Shown in pieces: positions 18,141 to 25,893 of a stretch of 64,000 bases of DNA. Numbering within the stretch: the stretch's first letter is position 1; each line of letters opens with the position of its first letter. The notes beneath the pieces were generated by a model. The model was given only the letters and a program-made list of their open reading frames with translations, ran no database searches and was not told the DNA's origin. Both the position numbers and the translations under genes were made by a program. The stretch is from NCBI GenBank assembly GCA_963715055.1, contig CAVQRB010000001.1, positions 310,001 through 374,000 on the forward strand, written 5' to 3'. The stretch is from CAVQRB01 sp963715055 (GTDB taxonomy: Bacteria > Pseudomonadota > Alphaproteobacteria > Rhodobacterales > Rhodobacteraceae).

Positions 18141-18964
18141 GCACGAGCGATCCCTACAGCGACCGTGGCAACAAGGATCTCTCGCTCGGTGACGGCTCGA
18201 AGATCGGCACCGCGCAACCGGTGAAGTCGGGTGGCAAGGCCTTCAAGTCACAAGGCGGCCCTTTCCTGATCGGCGAGAAAATGACCGGCGGCTACGGACA
18301 GGGCCCGGACATCCTGCATGATTGCACCATCGCCGTGGACCGGGGCGAGATCGCCGTGATCGTCGGCCCCAATGGCGCGGGCAAGTCGACCGGCATGAAA
18401 GCGGTTTTCGGCATGCTGAACCTGCGTCAGGGGCATGTCAGGCTGGACGGCGAGGACATCACAGCGCTGTCGCCGCAGGACCGGGTGGTCAAGGGTATGG
18501 GGTTCGTGCCGCAGACTTCCAATATCTTCACCTCCATGACGGTGGAGGAGAACCTCGAAATGGGGGCTTTCATCCGCACCGATGACATCCGCCCGACGAT
18601 GGAGCAGATCTATGATCTTTTCCCGATCCTGCGCGACAAGCGACACCAGCCGGCGGGAGAACTCTCGGGTGGGCAGCGCCAGCAGGTGGCCGTGGGACGT
18701 GCGCTGATGACCAAGCCCAAGGTGCTGATGCTGGACGAGCCCACGGCGGGGGTCAGTCCCATCGTGATGGACGAGCTTTTCGACCGCATCATCGAGGTGG
18801 CTCGCACCGGCATTCCGATCCTCATGGTCGAGCAGAACGCGCGACAAGCACTTGAAATTGCTGATAAAGGCTATGTTCTGGTGCAAGGCCGCAACGCATT
18901 CACCGGGACCGGCAAGGAACTGCTGGAAGATCCCGAAGTGCGCAAATCGTTTCTGGGGGGCTGA
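18137..18964 (+). CDS. livF: LivF-type ABC transporter ATPase
   Basis: A 275-residue ABC ATPase, longer than typical LivF (about 235) because of a hydrophilic N-terminal extension of about 45 residues before the first strand. Walker A is GPNGAGKST, the signature is LSGGQRQQVAVGRAL, Walker B is KVLMLDEPTAG, and the switch region is ILMVEQNARQAL, which is characteristic of LivF. The ATG overlaps the livG stop. It pairs with LivG to energise the LivH/LivM permeases. Confidence 0.92.
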   Translation: MSTSDPYSDRGNKDLSLGDGSKIGTAQPVKSGGKAFKSQGGPFLIGEKMTGGYGQGPDILHDCTIAVDRGEIAVIVGPNGAGKSTGMKAVFGMLNLRQGHVRLDGEDITALSPQDRVVKGMGFVPQTSNIFTSMTVEENLEMGAFIRTDDIRPTMEQIYDLFPILRDKRHQPAGELSGGQRQQVAVGRALMTKPKVLMLDEPTAGVSPIVMDELFDRIIEVARTGIPILMVEQNARQALEIADKGYVLVQGRNAFTGTGKELLEDPEVRKSFLGG

Positions 18965-18967
18965 GCC

Positions 18968-19429
18968 ATGGACACTCGCGTTTCCGTCCGTCAGGGGGAT
19001 CCGTTCGAACCGGATGCAAAACGGCTTTTGCAAGACAGTCATGACTTGATGCAGAAGCTTTTTCCGCCCGAAGCAAACCATTATATGTCAATCGACGCGT
19101 TGAAAGCGCCCCACATCCAATTCTTCGTAGCCGAGATGGAGGATGACGCCGCAGGCTGCGCGGCTCTTGCGACTTATCCTGAATATGGCGAGGTAAAATC
19201 GATGTTCGTCACGCCAGACGCGCGTGGTCACGGCGTCGGTGCCGCGTTGTTGACGCGGTTGATTTCACAGGCGCATCTGGCCGGGGCAGCATGGCTAAAG
19301 CTGGAAACGGGTATCGGGTTGGACGCCGCCCACCGCCTGTATGAACGCCACGGCTTCGCGGACTGCGCAGCCTTTGGCAGCTATGCGGCAAATGCGCCAT
19401 ATAGCCGTTACATGGAGCGCTCGATCTGA
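18968..19429 (+). CDS. GNAT family N-acetyltransferase embedded in the liv operon
   Basis: A 153-residue GNAT protein. The acetyl-CoA pyrophosphate loop is DARGHGVGAALL (motif A, about residues 83-94), preceded by the strand EVKSMFVTP, and motif B is LYERHGFADC. It lies 3 nt after livF and its stop overlaps the livH start (TGATG), so it is translated as part of the transporter operon. It may acetylate the imported compound or a product of it; no substrate is visible. Confidence 0.85.
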   Translation: MDTRVSVRQGDPFEPDAKRLLQDSHDLMQKLFPPEANHYMSIDALKAPHIQFFVAEMEDDAAGCAALATYPEYGEVKSMFVTPDARGHGVGAALLTRLISQAHLAGAAWLKLETGIGLDAAHRLYERHGFADCAAFGSYAANAPYSRYMERSI

Positions 19430-20439
19430 TGGACCTTCTGAACGCCCTCATCTCCCTGTTGAACTTCGTCATCGTGCCCGCCATGGCCTATGGCTCGCAG
19501 CTTGCCCTCGGCGCGCTCGGGGTCACGCTGATCTACGGCATCCTGCGGTTCTCGAACTTCGCCCATGGCGACACGATGGCCTTCGGGGCCATGGTCACGG
19601 TGCTGGTCACATGGCTCTTCCAAAGCTGGGGCGTGCATCTCTGGGTGCTGCCCACGGCCCTGCTCGCCCTACCCTTCGGTATCCTCGCCTGCATGGGCCT
19701 GTTGCTCGCCACGGACCGGGTCGTGTACCAGTTCTACCGCGAGAAGAAAGCCAAGCCGGTGATCCTCGTGATCGTGAGCCTCGGCGTGACCTTCATCTAC
19801 AATGGCATCGTGCGCTTCATCATCGGCCCGGATGACCAGAATTTCGCCGATGGCGAACGCTTCATCATCTCCGCGCGGACGTTTCGCGAGATGACAGGCC
19901 TCGAGGAAGGGCTGGCGATCAAGACGACCCAAGGCATCACCGTGATCACCGCCGTGGTCGTGGTGGCGGTGCTCTTCTGGTTTCTCAACAAGACGCGCAC
20001 CGGAAAGTCGATGCGCGCCTATTCGGACAATGAAGACCTGGCATTGCTCTCGGGCATCAATCCCGAGCGCGTCGTGCTCATCACCTGGATGATCGTGGCA
20101 GGGCTTGCGACCATTGCGGGCGTGCTCTACGGGCTCGACAAGTCTTTCAAACCCTTCACCTATTTCCAGCTTCTGTTGCCGATCTTCGCCTCCGCCATCG
20201 TAGGTGGTCTGGGCAACCCGCTGGGCGCCATCGCCGGCGGATTCGTCATCGCCTTTTCCGAAGTCACCGTGACCTATGCCTGGAAAAAGGTCGCAGGCTA
20301 TGTGCTCCCGGAGAGCATGGCCCCTGACAGCCTGCTGCAACTGCTCTCCACCGACTACAAGCTTGCGGTGAGTTTCTGCATCCTGCTGATCGTGCTGCTT
20401 TTCCGCCCCACCGGTCTTTTCAAGGGGAAATCCATATGA
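19429..20439 (+). CDS. livH: LivH-type branched-chain amino acid permease
   Basis: A 336-residue integral membrane permease. The N-terminal LGVTLIYGILRFSNFAHGD is the LivH hallmark, and VGGLGNPLGAIAGGFVIAF near the C-terminus is the conserved coupling region facing the ATPases. About eight to nine hydrophobic segments are present. The start overlaps the GNAT stop and the end overlaps livM. It is longer than E. coli LivH (308) through a hydrophilic insert near residues 135-160. Confidence 0.93.
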   Translation: MDLLNALISLLNFVIVPAMAYGSQLALGALGVTLIYGILRFSNFAHGDTMAFGAMVTVLVTWLFQSWGVHLWVLPTALLALPFGILACMGLLLATDRVVYQFYREKKAKPVILVIVSLGVTFIYNGIVRFIIGPDDQNFADGERFIISARTFREMTGLEEGLAIKTTQGITVITAVVVVAVLFWFLNKTRTGKSMRAYSDNEDLALLSGINPERVVLITWMIVAGLATIAGVLYGLDKSFKPFTYFQLLLPIFASAIVGGLGNPLGAIAGGFVIAFSEVTVTYAWKKVAGYVLPESMAPDSLLQLLSTDYKLAVSFCILLIVLLFRPTGLFKGKSI

Positions 20440-21752
20440 ACCCCGCTTTGAAAAACTCGCTGCTCTTTGGCATCGTCGCGGCGATGATCGTCTATTCCGG
20501 CGTCACGCAAAGCTGGAATACGGCGCTGCTGATCCTCAACATGGGGTTGATTTCTGCGATCATGGCGCTTGGTGTGAACCTGCAATGGGGCTTTGCGGGG
20601 CTTTTCAACGTGGGCATCATGGGCTTTGTGGCTCTGGGCGGACTGGCCGCGGTCCTGATGGGCATGCCGCCCACACCGGGCGCCTGGTCCGCCGGCGGCT
20701 GGAGCATTCTGGGCGGGCTCTTGCTCGCGGTCGCCGCCATCGTCGTGGTTGTGGTTCTCATGAAGCGCATGAACGCAGGGTGGATGCGCAACCTTGTCGT
20801 GCTGGCCGTGCTGGTCGGAGGCTTCTTCGCCTTCCGGGCGATTTTCGATGCCGGTGTGGCCGAGGTCGAGGCAATCAATCCGGCGGGCACCGGCTATCTC
20901 GGGGGTCTTGGCATTTCGCACGGGCTCTGGGTGGCGCTGGCCTGGCCCATGGGCGGGCTCTTCGCTGCTGCTGCGGCCTGGGTCATCGGCAAGACGGCTC
21001 TGGGGCTGCGCTCCGACTATCTGGCGATCGCAACGCTGGGCATCGCCGAGATCATCATCGCCGTCCTGAAGAACGAGGACTGGCTCTCGCGCGGGGTCAA
21101 GAACGTCGTCGGCCTGCCGCGACCCACCCCCTATGAGATCGACCTGCAAAACGATCCAGCCTTCGTCGAGGCAGCCGCAGGCTATGGCATGGATGCGGTC
21201 ACCGCCTCTACGCTTTACGTCAAGTTGCTCTATGCCGGTCTCTTCGCACTGGTGCTGATCGTGCTCCTTGTTCTGGCGCAGCGGGCGCTGCACAGCCCCT
21301 GGGGCCGGATGATGCGGGCGATTCGCGACAATGAAGTTGCGGCCGAAGCCATGGGCAAGGATGTGACCGCGCGCCATTTGCAGGTCTTCGTGCTCGGCTC
21401 CGCAGTCTGCGGCATCGCCGGGGCGATGATGACCACGCTCGACGGGCAGTTGACGCCGGGCACCTACCAGCCATTGCGATTCACCTTCCTCGTCTGGGTC
21501 ATGGTGATCGTGGGCGGATCGGGCAACAACTTCGGCGCGGTGCTCGGCGGGTTCCTGATCTGGTTCCTCTGGGTGCAGGTTGAGCCCATGGGTCTGTGGC
21601 TGATGAACCTCATCACCTCCGGCATGGCGGACGGCTCGGCGCTCAAGGCGCATCTCATCGAGAGTGCCGCGCATATGCGGCTTTTCACCATGGGTCTGGT
21701 GCTCTTGCTGGTCCTGCGCTTCAGCCCGCGCGGGCTGATACCGGAAAAATAA
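20436..21752 (+). CDS. livM: LivM-type branched-chain amino acid permease
   Basis: A 438-residue integral membrane permease with LQWGFAGLFNVGIMGF near the N-terminus and GRMMRAIRDNEVAAEAMGKD, the conserved cytoplasmic loop that contacts LivG/LivF. IVGGSGNNFGAVLGGFLIWFL ends the core. About ten hydrophobic segments are visible. It overlaps livH by 4 nt and is the last gene of the operon, ending 9 nt before the converging HerA-like gene. Confidence 0.92.
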   Translation: MNPALKNSLLFGIVAAMIVYSGVTQSWNTALLILNMGLISAIMALGVNLQWGFAGLFNVGIMGFVALGGLAAVLMGMPPTPGAWSAGGWSILGGLLLAVAAIVVVVVLMKRMNAGWMRNLVVLAVLVGGFFAFRAIFDAGVAEVEAINPAGTGYLGGLGISHGLWVALAWPMGGLFAAAAAWVIGKTALGLRSDYLAIATLGIAEIIIAVLKNEDWLSRGVKNVVGLPRPTPYEIDLQNDPAFVEAAAGYGMDAVTASTLYVKLLYAGLFALVLIVLLVLAQRALHSPWGRMMRAIRDNEVAAEAMGKDVTARHLQVFVLGSAVCGIAGAMMTTLDGQLTPGTYQPLRFTFLVWVMVIVGGSGNNFGAVLGGFLIWFLWVQVEPMGLWLMNLITSGMADGSALKAHLIESAAHMRLFTMGLVLLLVLRFSPRGLIPEK

Positions 21753-21761
21753 GGGGCGCGC

Positions 21762-23306
21762 TCAGCGCCCCTTGAAAAGCCCGCCGAGAATACCGCGCAC
21801 GATGCGGCGGCCCGTGGTCCCGCTCAACTCCTTGACCAGCGCGTCGGCCACCGCGCCGCCGATGCTTTGGGGTTGGGCGGTGGTGCGGCGAGAGCTTGAA
21901 CGTTCCAACCCCTTGCCGGCATAGCGTCGCGCGGCGTTGAATTCGCGCTCCTGTTCGGAGGCGGCCTCTGCCGCCGCTTCCGCTTTTGCAGCTTCTTCCG
22001 CAGCTTCCGAAGCGCGGGATTTCAGCATTTCGAAGGCAGATTCGCGGTCTACCGGAGCCGCATATTTCTCGGACATCGGCGAGGCGTTGATCAGGCCCGC
22101 GCGTTCTTCTGCCGTGATCGGCCCGACCTGCGAGGATGGTGGACGGATCAGCGTGCGCTCGACGATGCCCGGCACACCCTTTTTCTGCAACATCGAGGTC
22201 ACCGCCTCGCCGACACCGACCTCGCGGATCGTGCTTTCGGTGTCGAAGGCCGGGTTCGGGCGGTAGGTCTGGGCGGCAAGCCGCAACTCCTTCTGATCCT
22301 TCGCGGTGAAGGCGCGCAACGCATGCTGGATGCGGTTGCCCAATTGTCCGAGAATATCTTCCGGCACATCCGCCGGGTTCTGCGTGATGAAATAGACGCC
22401 GACACCTTTGGAGCGAATGAGTCGCGCGACCTGCTCCACCTTATCCACCAGCGCCTTGGGTGCATCGTCGAAAAGCAGATGCGCTTCGTCGAAGAAAAAG
22501 ACCAGCTTGGGTTTTTCCGGATCGCCGACTTCCGGCAATTCCTCAAAGAGCTCCGAAAGCAGCCAGAGCAGGAAGGTCGCGTAAAGCCCCGGCGCGGACA
22601 TCAGCTTATCGGAAGCAAGGATGTTGATCTCGCCGCGGCCTTCGGGATCCGTGCGCATGAGGTCAGAGAGCGCCAGTGCCGGCTCTCCGAATAGCCCCGC
22701 GCCACCCTGGTTTTCCAGCACAAGAAGGCTGCGCTGGATCGCACCGATAGAACTGGTGGAGACGTTGCCATAGCGCAGCGAGAGATCCTTGGCGTTCTCG
22801 CCGATCCACACAAGCAAGGCCTGGAGATCCTTGAGGTCCAGAAGCGGTAACCCCTCCTCATCGGCAAGCCGGAAAGCGATGTTGATGATCCCTTCCTGGG
22901 CATCGCTCAACTCCAGCAAGCGCGCGAGCAGCAGCGGTCCCATCTCCGAAACGGTCGTGCGAACCGGGTGCCCCTGTTCGCCGAACACATCCCAGAAGGT
23001 GACCGGGAAAGCCTCATAGGCATAGTCGGCAAAACCGATCTTCGCGGCGCGGTCGGTGAAGGGCGCGTGCAGCTTGTGGGCCTCGCTGCCCGCCCGCGCA
23101 AGGCCCGAGAGATCGCCTTTCACATCCGACAGGAAGACCGGCACCCCGGCTTTCGAGAACCCTTCGGCAAGGATCTGCAAGGTAACGGTCTTGCCGGTTC
23201 CGGTGGCACCGGCGATCAACCCGTGGCGGTTGGCATAACCGAGGCTCAGGAATTGTCGGACGGTGTAGTCCGGCCCGCCGCCGCCGATGAAAATGTCAGA
23301 TGTCAC
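21762..23306 (-). CDS. HerA-like/DUF853 P-loop ATPase (YjgR family)
   Basis: A 514-residue ATPase with Walker A AGATGTGKTVTL (about residues 33-44), DVKGDLSGLA, and Walker B LVFFFDEAHLLFDDAP (about 255-270). A sensor-type segment, GVGVYFITQNPADVPEDILGQLGNR, follows. The C-terminal 100 residues are Ala/Glu-rich and probably coiled coil. The start is GTG with GGGGA upstream. E. coli YjgR is the closest named relative; function in DNA or membrane processes is not established. No NurA-like partner is adjacent. Confidence 0.85.
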   Translation of the reverse strand: MTSDIFIGGGGPDYTVRQFLSLGYANRHGLIAGATGTGKTVTLQILAEGFSKAGVPVFLSDVKGDLSGLARAGSEAHKLHAPFTDRAAKIGFADYAYEAFPVTFWDVFGEQGHPVRTTVSEMGPLLLARLLELSDAQEGIINIAFRLADEEGLPLLDLKDLQALLVWIGENAKDLSLRYGNVSTSSIGAIQRSLLVLENQGGAGLFGEPALALSDLMRTDPEGRGEINILASDKLMSAPGLYATFLLWLLSELFEELPEVGDPEKPKLVFFFDEAHLLFDDAPKALVDKVEQVARLIRSKGVGVYFITQNPADVPEDILGQLGNRIQHALRAFTAKDQKELRLAAQTYRPNPAFDTESTIREVGVGEAVTSMLQKKGVPGIVERTLIRPPSSQVGPITAEERAGLINASPMSEKYAAPVDRESAFEMLKSRASEAAEEAAKAEAAAEAASEQEREFNAARRYAGKGLERSSSRRTTAQPQSIGGAVADALVKELSGTTGRRIVRGILGGLFKGR

Positions 23307-23420
23307 ACGCTTTCCCCGTCAAGAAGTCTGGCCGCGACCATACGATGTTAATCATTTAAGGTCATGGTCAAACTGTCGGGAACCATGTCCTTTTCTTCCC
23401 GGCATCCTCCCTGTCAGACT
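23307..23420 (+). ncRNA. Candidate small RNA ending at the terminator at 23421-23452
   Basis: A strong plus-strand terminator at 23421-23452 has no plus-strand gene within 1.6 kb upstream, since livM ends at 21752 and a minus-strand gene lies between. Something short must therefore start in this gap. A second hairpin (CGGGAA / TTCCCG, about 23377-23402) precedes the terminator. The 5' end is uncertain and no convincing promoter is seen, so the extent given is only an outer limit. Confidence 0.3.
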
Positions 23421-23452
23421 GGCCGTACCGCACTTTGGTACGGCCTTTTTTT
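23421..23452 (+). terminator. Strong rho-independent terminator, orphan
   Basis: A perfect 9-bp stem GGCCGTACC / GGTACGGCC with loop GCACTTT is followed by seven T residues. It faces the plus strand, where no coding gene ends, and so marks the end of an unannotated transcript. Confidence 0.88.
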
Positions 23453-23502
23453 GCTGCGCTGGGTTTCTTTTCAAATTGGCATCAGCTTTCAGGTATTTGC
23501 TG

Positions 23503-23531
23503 TTGACGGCTTTGAAAGCGTTTCGTAACGT
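23503..23531 (+). promoter_or_regulatory. Sigma70-type promoter for the second candidate small RNA
   Basis: TTGACG at 23503-23508, a 17-nt spacer, then TAACGT at 23526-23531 give a good -35/-10 pair. Transcription would begin near 23536-23540. Confidence 0.55.
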
Positions 23532-23537
23532 CTCGGC

Positions 23538-23612
23538 AATAAGTCGGCCAGTCCGACGGGGAGATAAAAAATTGCAGGGAAGGGACGCGTTTTCGTGTCC
23601 CTTTTCTTTTTT
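23538..23612 (+). ncRNA. Candidate small RNA, about 75 nt
   Basis: This short unit has its own promoter (TTGACG-N17-TAACGT) and its own terminator. Between them lies a 5-bp hairpin (GTCGG / CCGAC at 23543-23557, loop CCAGT) and an unpaired GGGGAGATAAAAAATT stretch. There is no open reading frame with a credible start. The layout of hairpin, single-stranded purine-rich stretch and terminator is typical of bacterial regulatory RNAs. It could instead be a leader of the IalB-like gene, but the terminator lies 118 nt before that gene's start. Confidence 0.45.
23580..23612 (+). terminator. Rho-independent terminator of the second candidate small RNA
   Basis: A 10-bp stem AAGGGACGCG / CGTGTCCCTT (one G-U pair) with a TTTT loop is followed by TTCTTTTTT. 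Confidence 0.85.
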
Positions 23613-23729
23613 GCCTTGCCCAATCAGGGGGATGCGATCCGCCGACTTTTTTCGGTGCGACAAGGATGATGCCTGACACCGCCTTGAGGGCATGTTAGAC
23701 CTTGGCAAAACTCAATTGATGGAGCCCCC

Positions 23730-24338
23730 ATGCCCGACCCGAAGACACTCCGACCCCTGACTGCCGTCCTCGCGGTCTGTGCCGCCCTCTTGTCTGTACC
23801 GGCGCTTGCTCAGACCACTGAAACGCCTCCCGCCGACCCGGGCAACTCGCTTTCGCTGGGCAACACTGCGTCCGACGAGACGGCCGTCGGCCAGCCCTAT
23901 GACAAGGAAAAGCAGGGCGACTGGACCATGCGCTGCATCCGTGTCGAGGAAGGCGAGGACCCCTGCCAGATGTACCAGCTGATGACCGACGCGCAGCAGG
24001 CGCCGATTGCGGAGTTTTCGCTGTTTCGCCTGCCAGAGGGCAGTGAGGCCAAGGCCGGGGCCACCGTCATCGTACCGCTCGAAACCTCGCTCGCGGCACA
24101 GTTGACCATCCAGGTCGACAGCAATCCGGCGAAACGCTATCCCTTCGCCTTCTGCAACGCGATCGGCTGCTACGCTCGCATCGGCCTGACGCAGGAAGAC
24201 GTGGACACCTTCAAAAAAGGCGCGAAGGCGGTCGTCACCATCGTGCCTGTGGTCGCTCCCGACCAGCGGGTCACAGTCGATCTATCGCTCTCCGGGTTCA
24301 CGGCGGGTTTCGATGCAGCCTCGGTCATCGACCGCTGA
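23730..24338 (+). CDS. Invasion-associated locus B (IalB) family protein
   Basis: A 202-residue exported protein with a signal peptide (residues 1-28, ending ALAQ) and a Pro/Thr-rich stretch to about residue 45. The IalB domain follows, with WTMRCIRV, DPCQMYQL, FAFCNAIGCYARIGL; these cysteines could form disulfides. It has a GGAG ribosome site. The family is widespread in alphaproteobacteria and named for a Bartonella virulence locus; in free-living marine species its role is unknown. Confidence 0.88.
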   Translation: MPDPKTLRPLTAVLAVCAALLSVPALAQTTETPPADPGNSLSLGNTASDETAVGQPYDKEKQGDWTMRCIRVEEGEDPCQMYQLMTDAQQAPIAEFSLFRLPEGSEAKAGATVIVPLETSLAAQLTIQVDSNPAKRYPFAFCNAIGCYARIGLTQEDVDTFKKGAKAVVTIVPVVAPDQRVTVDLSLSGFTAGFDAASVIDR

Positions 24339-24387
24339 AGTCCAGATCGGTCTCGGCTCCGGCCCGATGCAGGCCGGGGCATGCCCC

Positions 24388-25596
24388 TCAGATTGCGCGC
24401 AGGGCGAGCACTGCGTTCATGCCCCCGAAGGCGAAGGCATTAGACAGAGCGACCTTGACCTTCGCCTCGCGTGCGACATTGGGCACGACATCGAGCGCGC
24501 ATTCCGGGTCCGGCTCCTCATAGCCGATGGTCGGCGCGATGATCCCGTCGCGTAGCGCCATGATGCAGGCCAGCAGTTCCACGGCGCCGGTGCCGCCGAT
24601 CAGGTGCCCGTGCATCGATTTCGTGGACGAAATCATGAGCCTGTCCGCATGCGGCCCGAAAACATCCGCAACCGCGGCGCATTCGGTCTTGTCGTTGGCT
24701 GCCGTGCCGGTGCCATGGGCATTGATATAGCAGACATCCTCGCGCGCGACCTGCGCATCCTTGAGAGCGCCCGACATCGCGCGCGCGGCACCGTTCTTGG
24801 AGGGCATCACGATGTCGCCTGCGTCAGAGGACATGGCGAAGCCGATCACTTCGCATAGGATTTCTGCCCCGCGCGCCCGGGCGCGTTCATATTCCTCGAA
24901 GACGAAGATCCCGGCCCCCTCGCCCTGTACCATGCCGTTGCGATTGGCCGAAAATGGCCGGCAGGCATCGCGCGACATGACGCGCAAACCTTCCCAGGCC
25001 TTGATCCCGCCAAAGCAGAGCATCGATTCCGACCCGCCAGTGACCATCGCGGGCGCCATGCCGGAGCGCACCATGCTGAAGGCCTGGGCCATGGCATGGT
25101 TGGAGGAAGCGCAGGCCGTGGAGACCGTGAAGGACGGGCCCTTGAGATTGTGCTCCATGCTGACATGGGCGGCGGCGGCATTGTTCATCAGTTTCGGCAC
25201 CACGAATGGGTGCACACGATTCTTGCCATCTTCATAGACCGAGCGGTAGTTGTCGTCCCAGGTGCTCACACCGCCGCCCGCCGTGCCGAGGACGACGCCG
25301 GAACGTGCCGCGAGCTCGCCGCTGAATTCCAGCCCCGACTGGTCGATCGCCTCCTTGGCGGCGGCGAGGGTGAATTGCGTGAACCGGTCGTAGAGCGACA
25401 TCTGCTGGCGATTGTAGCGCCCTTCCGCCTCGAACCCGCGCACCTGGCCGCCGATCTGGATCGACAGTCGCTCCACATCGCGCAATTCCAGCGGTCCGAT
25501 ACCGCAGACACCCTCGCGCATGGCTTGCAAGGTGCTCGGAACATCATGGCCGAGCGCGTTGATTGTCCCGGCGCCGGTGATCACCACCCGTTTCAT
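24388..25596 (-). CDS. Beta-ketoacyl-ACP synthase (KAS II/FabF-like)
   Basis: A 402-residue condensing enzyme. The active-site Cys is C162 in VSTACASSNHA, with H294 in INAHGTGT and K326/H331 in TKSMHGHLIGG; all match the FabF triad. It elongates acyl-ACP with malonyl-ACP. It lies 7 nt after an ACP gene and downstream of an LpxD-type gene, not beside fabD/fabG, so it is probably a dedicated synthase that works with that ACP, as NodE or the AcpXL-linked FabF enzymes do (inference). Confidence 0.9.
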   Translation of the reverse strand: MKRVVITGAGTINALGHDVPSTLQAMREGVCGIGPLELRDVERLSIQIGGQVRGFEAEGRYNRQQMSLYDRFTQFTLAAAKEAIDQSGLEFSGELAARSGVVLGTAGGGVSTWDDNYRSVYEDGKNRVHPFVVPKLMNNAAAAHVSMEHNLKGPSFTVSTACASSNHAMAQAFSMVRSGMAPAMVTGGSESMLCFGGIKAWEGLRVMSRDACRPFSANRNGMVQGEGAGIFVFEEYERARARGAEILCEVIGFAMSSDAGDIVMPSKNGAARAMSGALKDAQVAREDVCYINAHGTGTAANDKTECAAVADVFGPHADRLMISSTKSMHGHLIGGTGAVELLACIMALRDGIIAPTIGYEEPDPECALDVVPNVAREAKVKVALSNAFAFGGMNAVLALRAI

Positions 25597-25603
25597 GCGG
25601 ATC

Positions 25604-25882
25604 TCAACTCTGGTCGCGCTTCAACTGTTCAATCCCGGCAATGATCGAAGCAACGCTGGAGATGTCGAAGTCGCTCGCCTCCGGCGCATTGGCGTTGAAG
25701 GGGACCGAGATGTCGAAGGTTTCTTCGATGGCGAAGATGCACTCCACCAGCCCGAGGCTGTCGATGCCGAGATCTTCGAGCCGGCTGTCAAGATGCACAT
25801 CCGACGGCTCCAGCAGGGCCTGTTCAGCAATAATCGCGATGACCTGATCCTGAATGCTCACGTTTGCGCCCCCGTCTTCCAT
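25604..25882 (-). CDS. Acyl carrier protein (specialised)
   Basis: A 92-residue acyl carrier protein with the phosphopantetheine site LGIDSLGLVE (S42) and acidic helices II and III. The ATG at 25882 has a ribosome site only 3 nt away, whereas an in-frame GTG at 25861 has GGGGGC at good spacing; the true product may therefore be 85 residues beginning MSIQDQV. The housekeeping ACP has the motif DSLDT or DSLD; here it is DSLGL, so this is a second ACP. It sits between lpxD-like and KAS genes. Confidence 0.88.
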   Translation of the reverse strand: MEDGGANVSIQDQVIAIIAEQALLEPSDVHLDSRLEDLGIDSLGLVECIFAIEETFDISVPFNANAPEASDFDISSVASIIAGIEQLKRDQS

Positions 25883-25893
25883 ATGCCCTGCAT

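Noticed and set aside
20355..21674. A 439-codon minus-strand open frame opposite livM
   Set aside because: His/Glu/Arg-rich shadow of a membrane protein gene; no domain.
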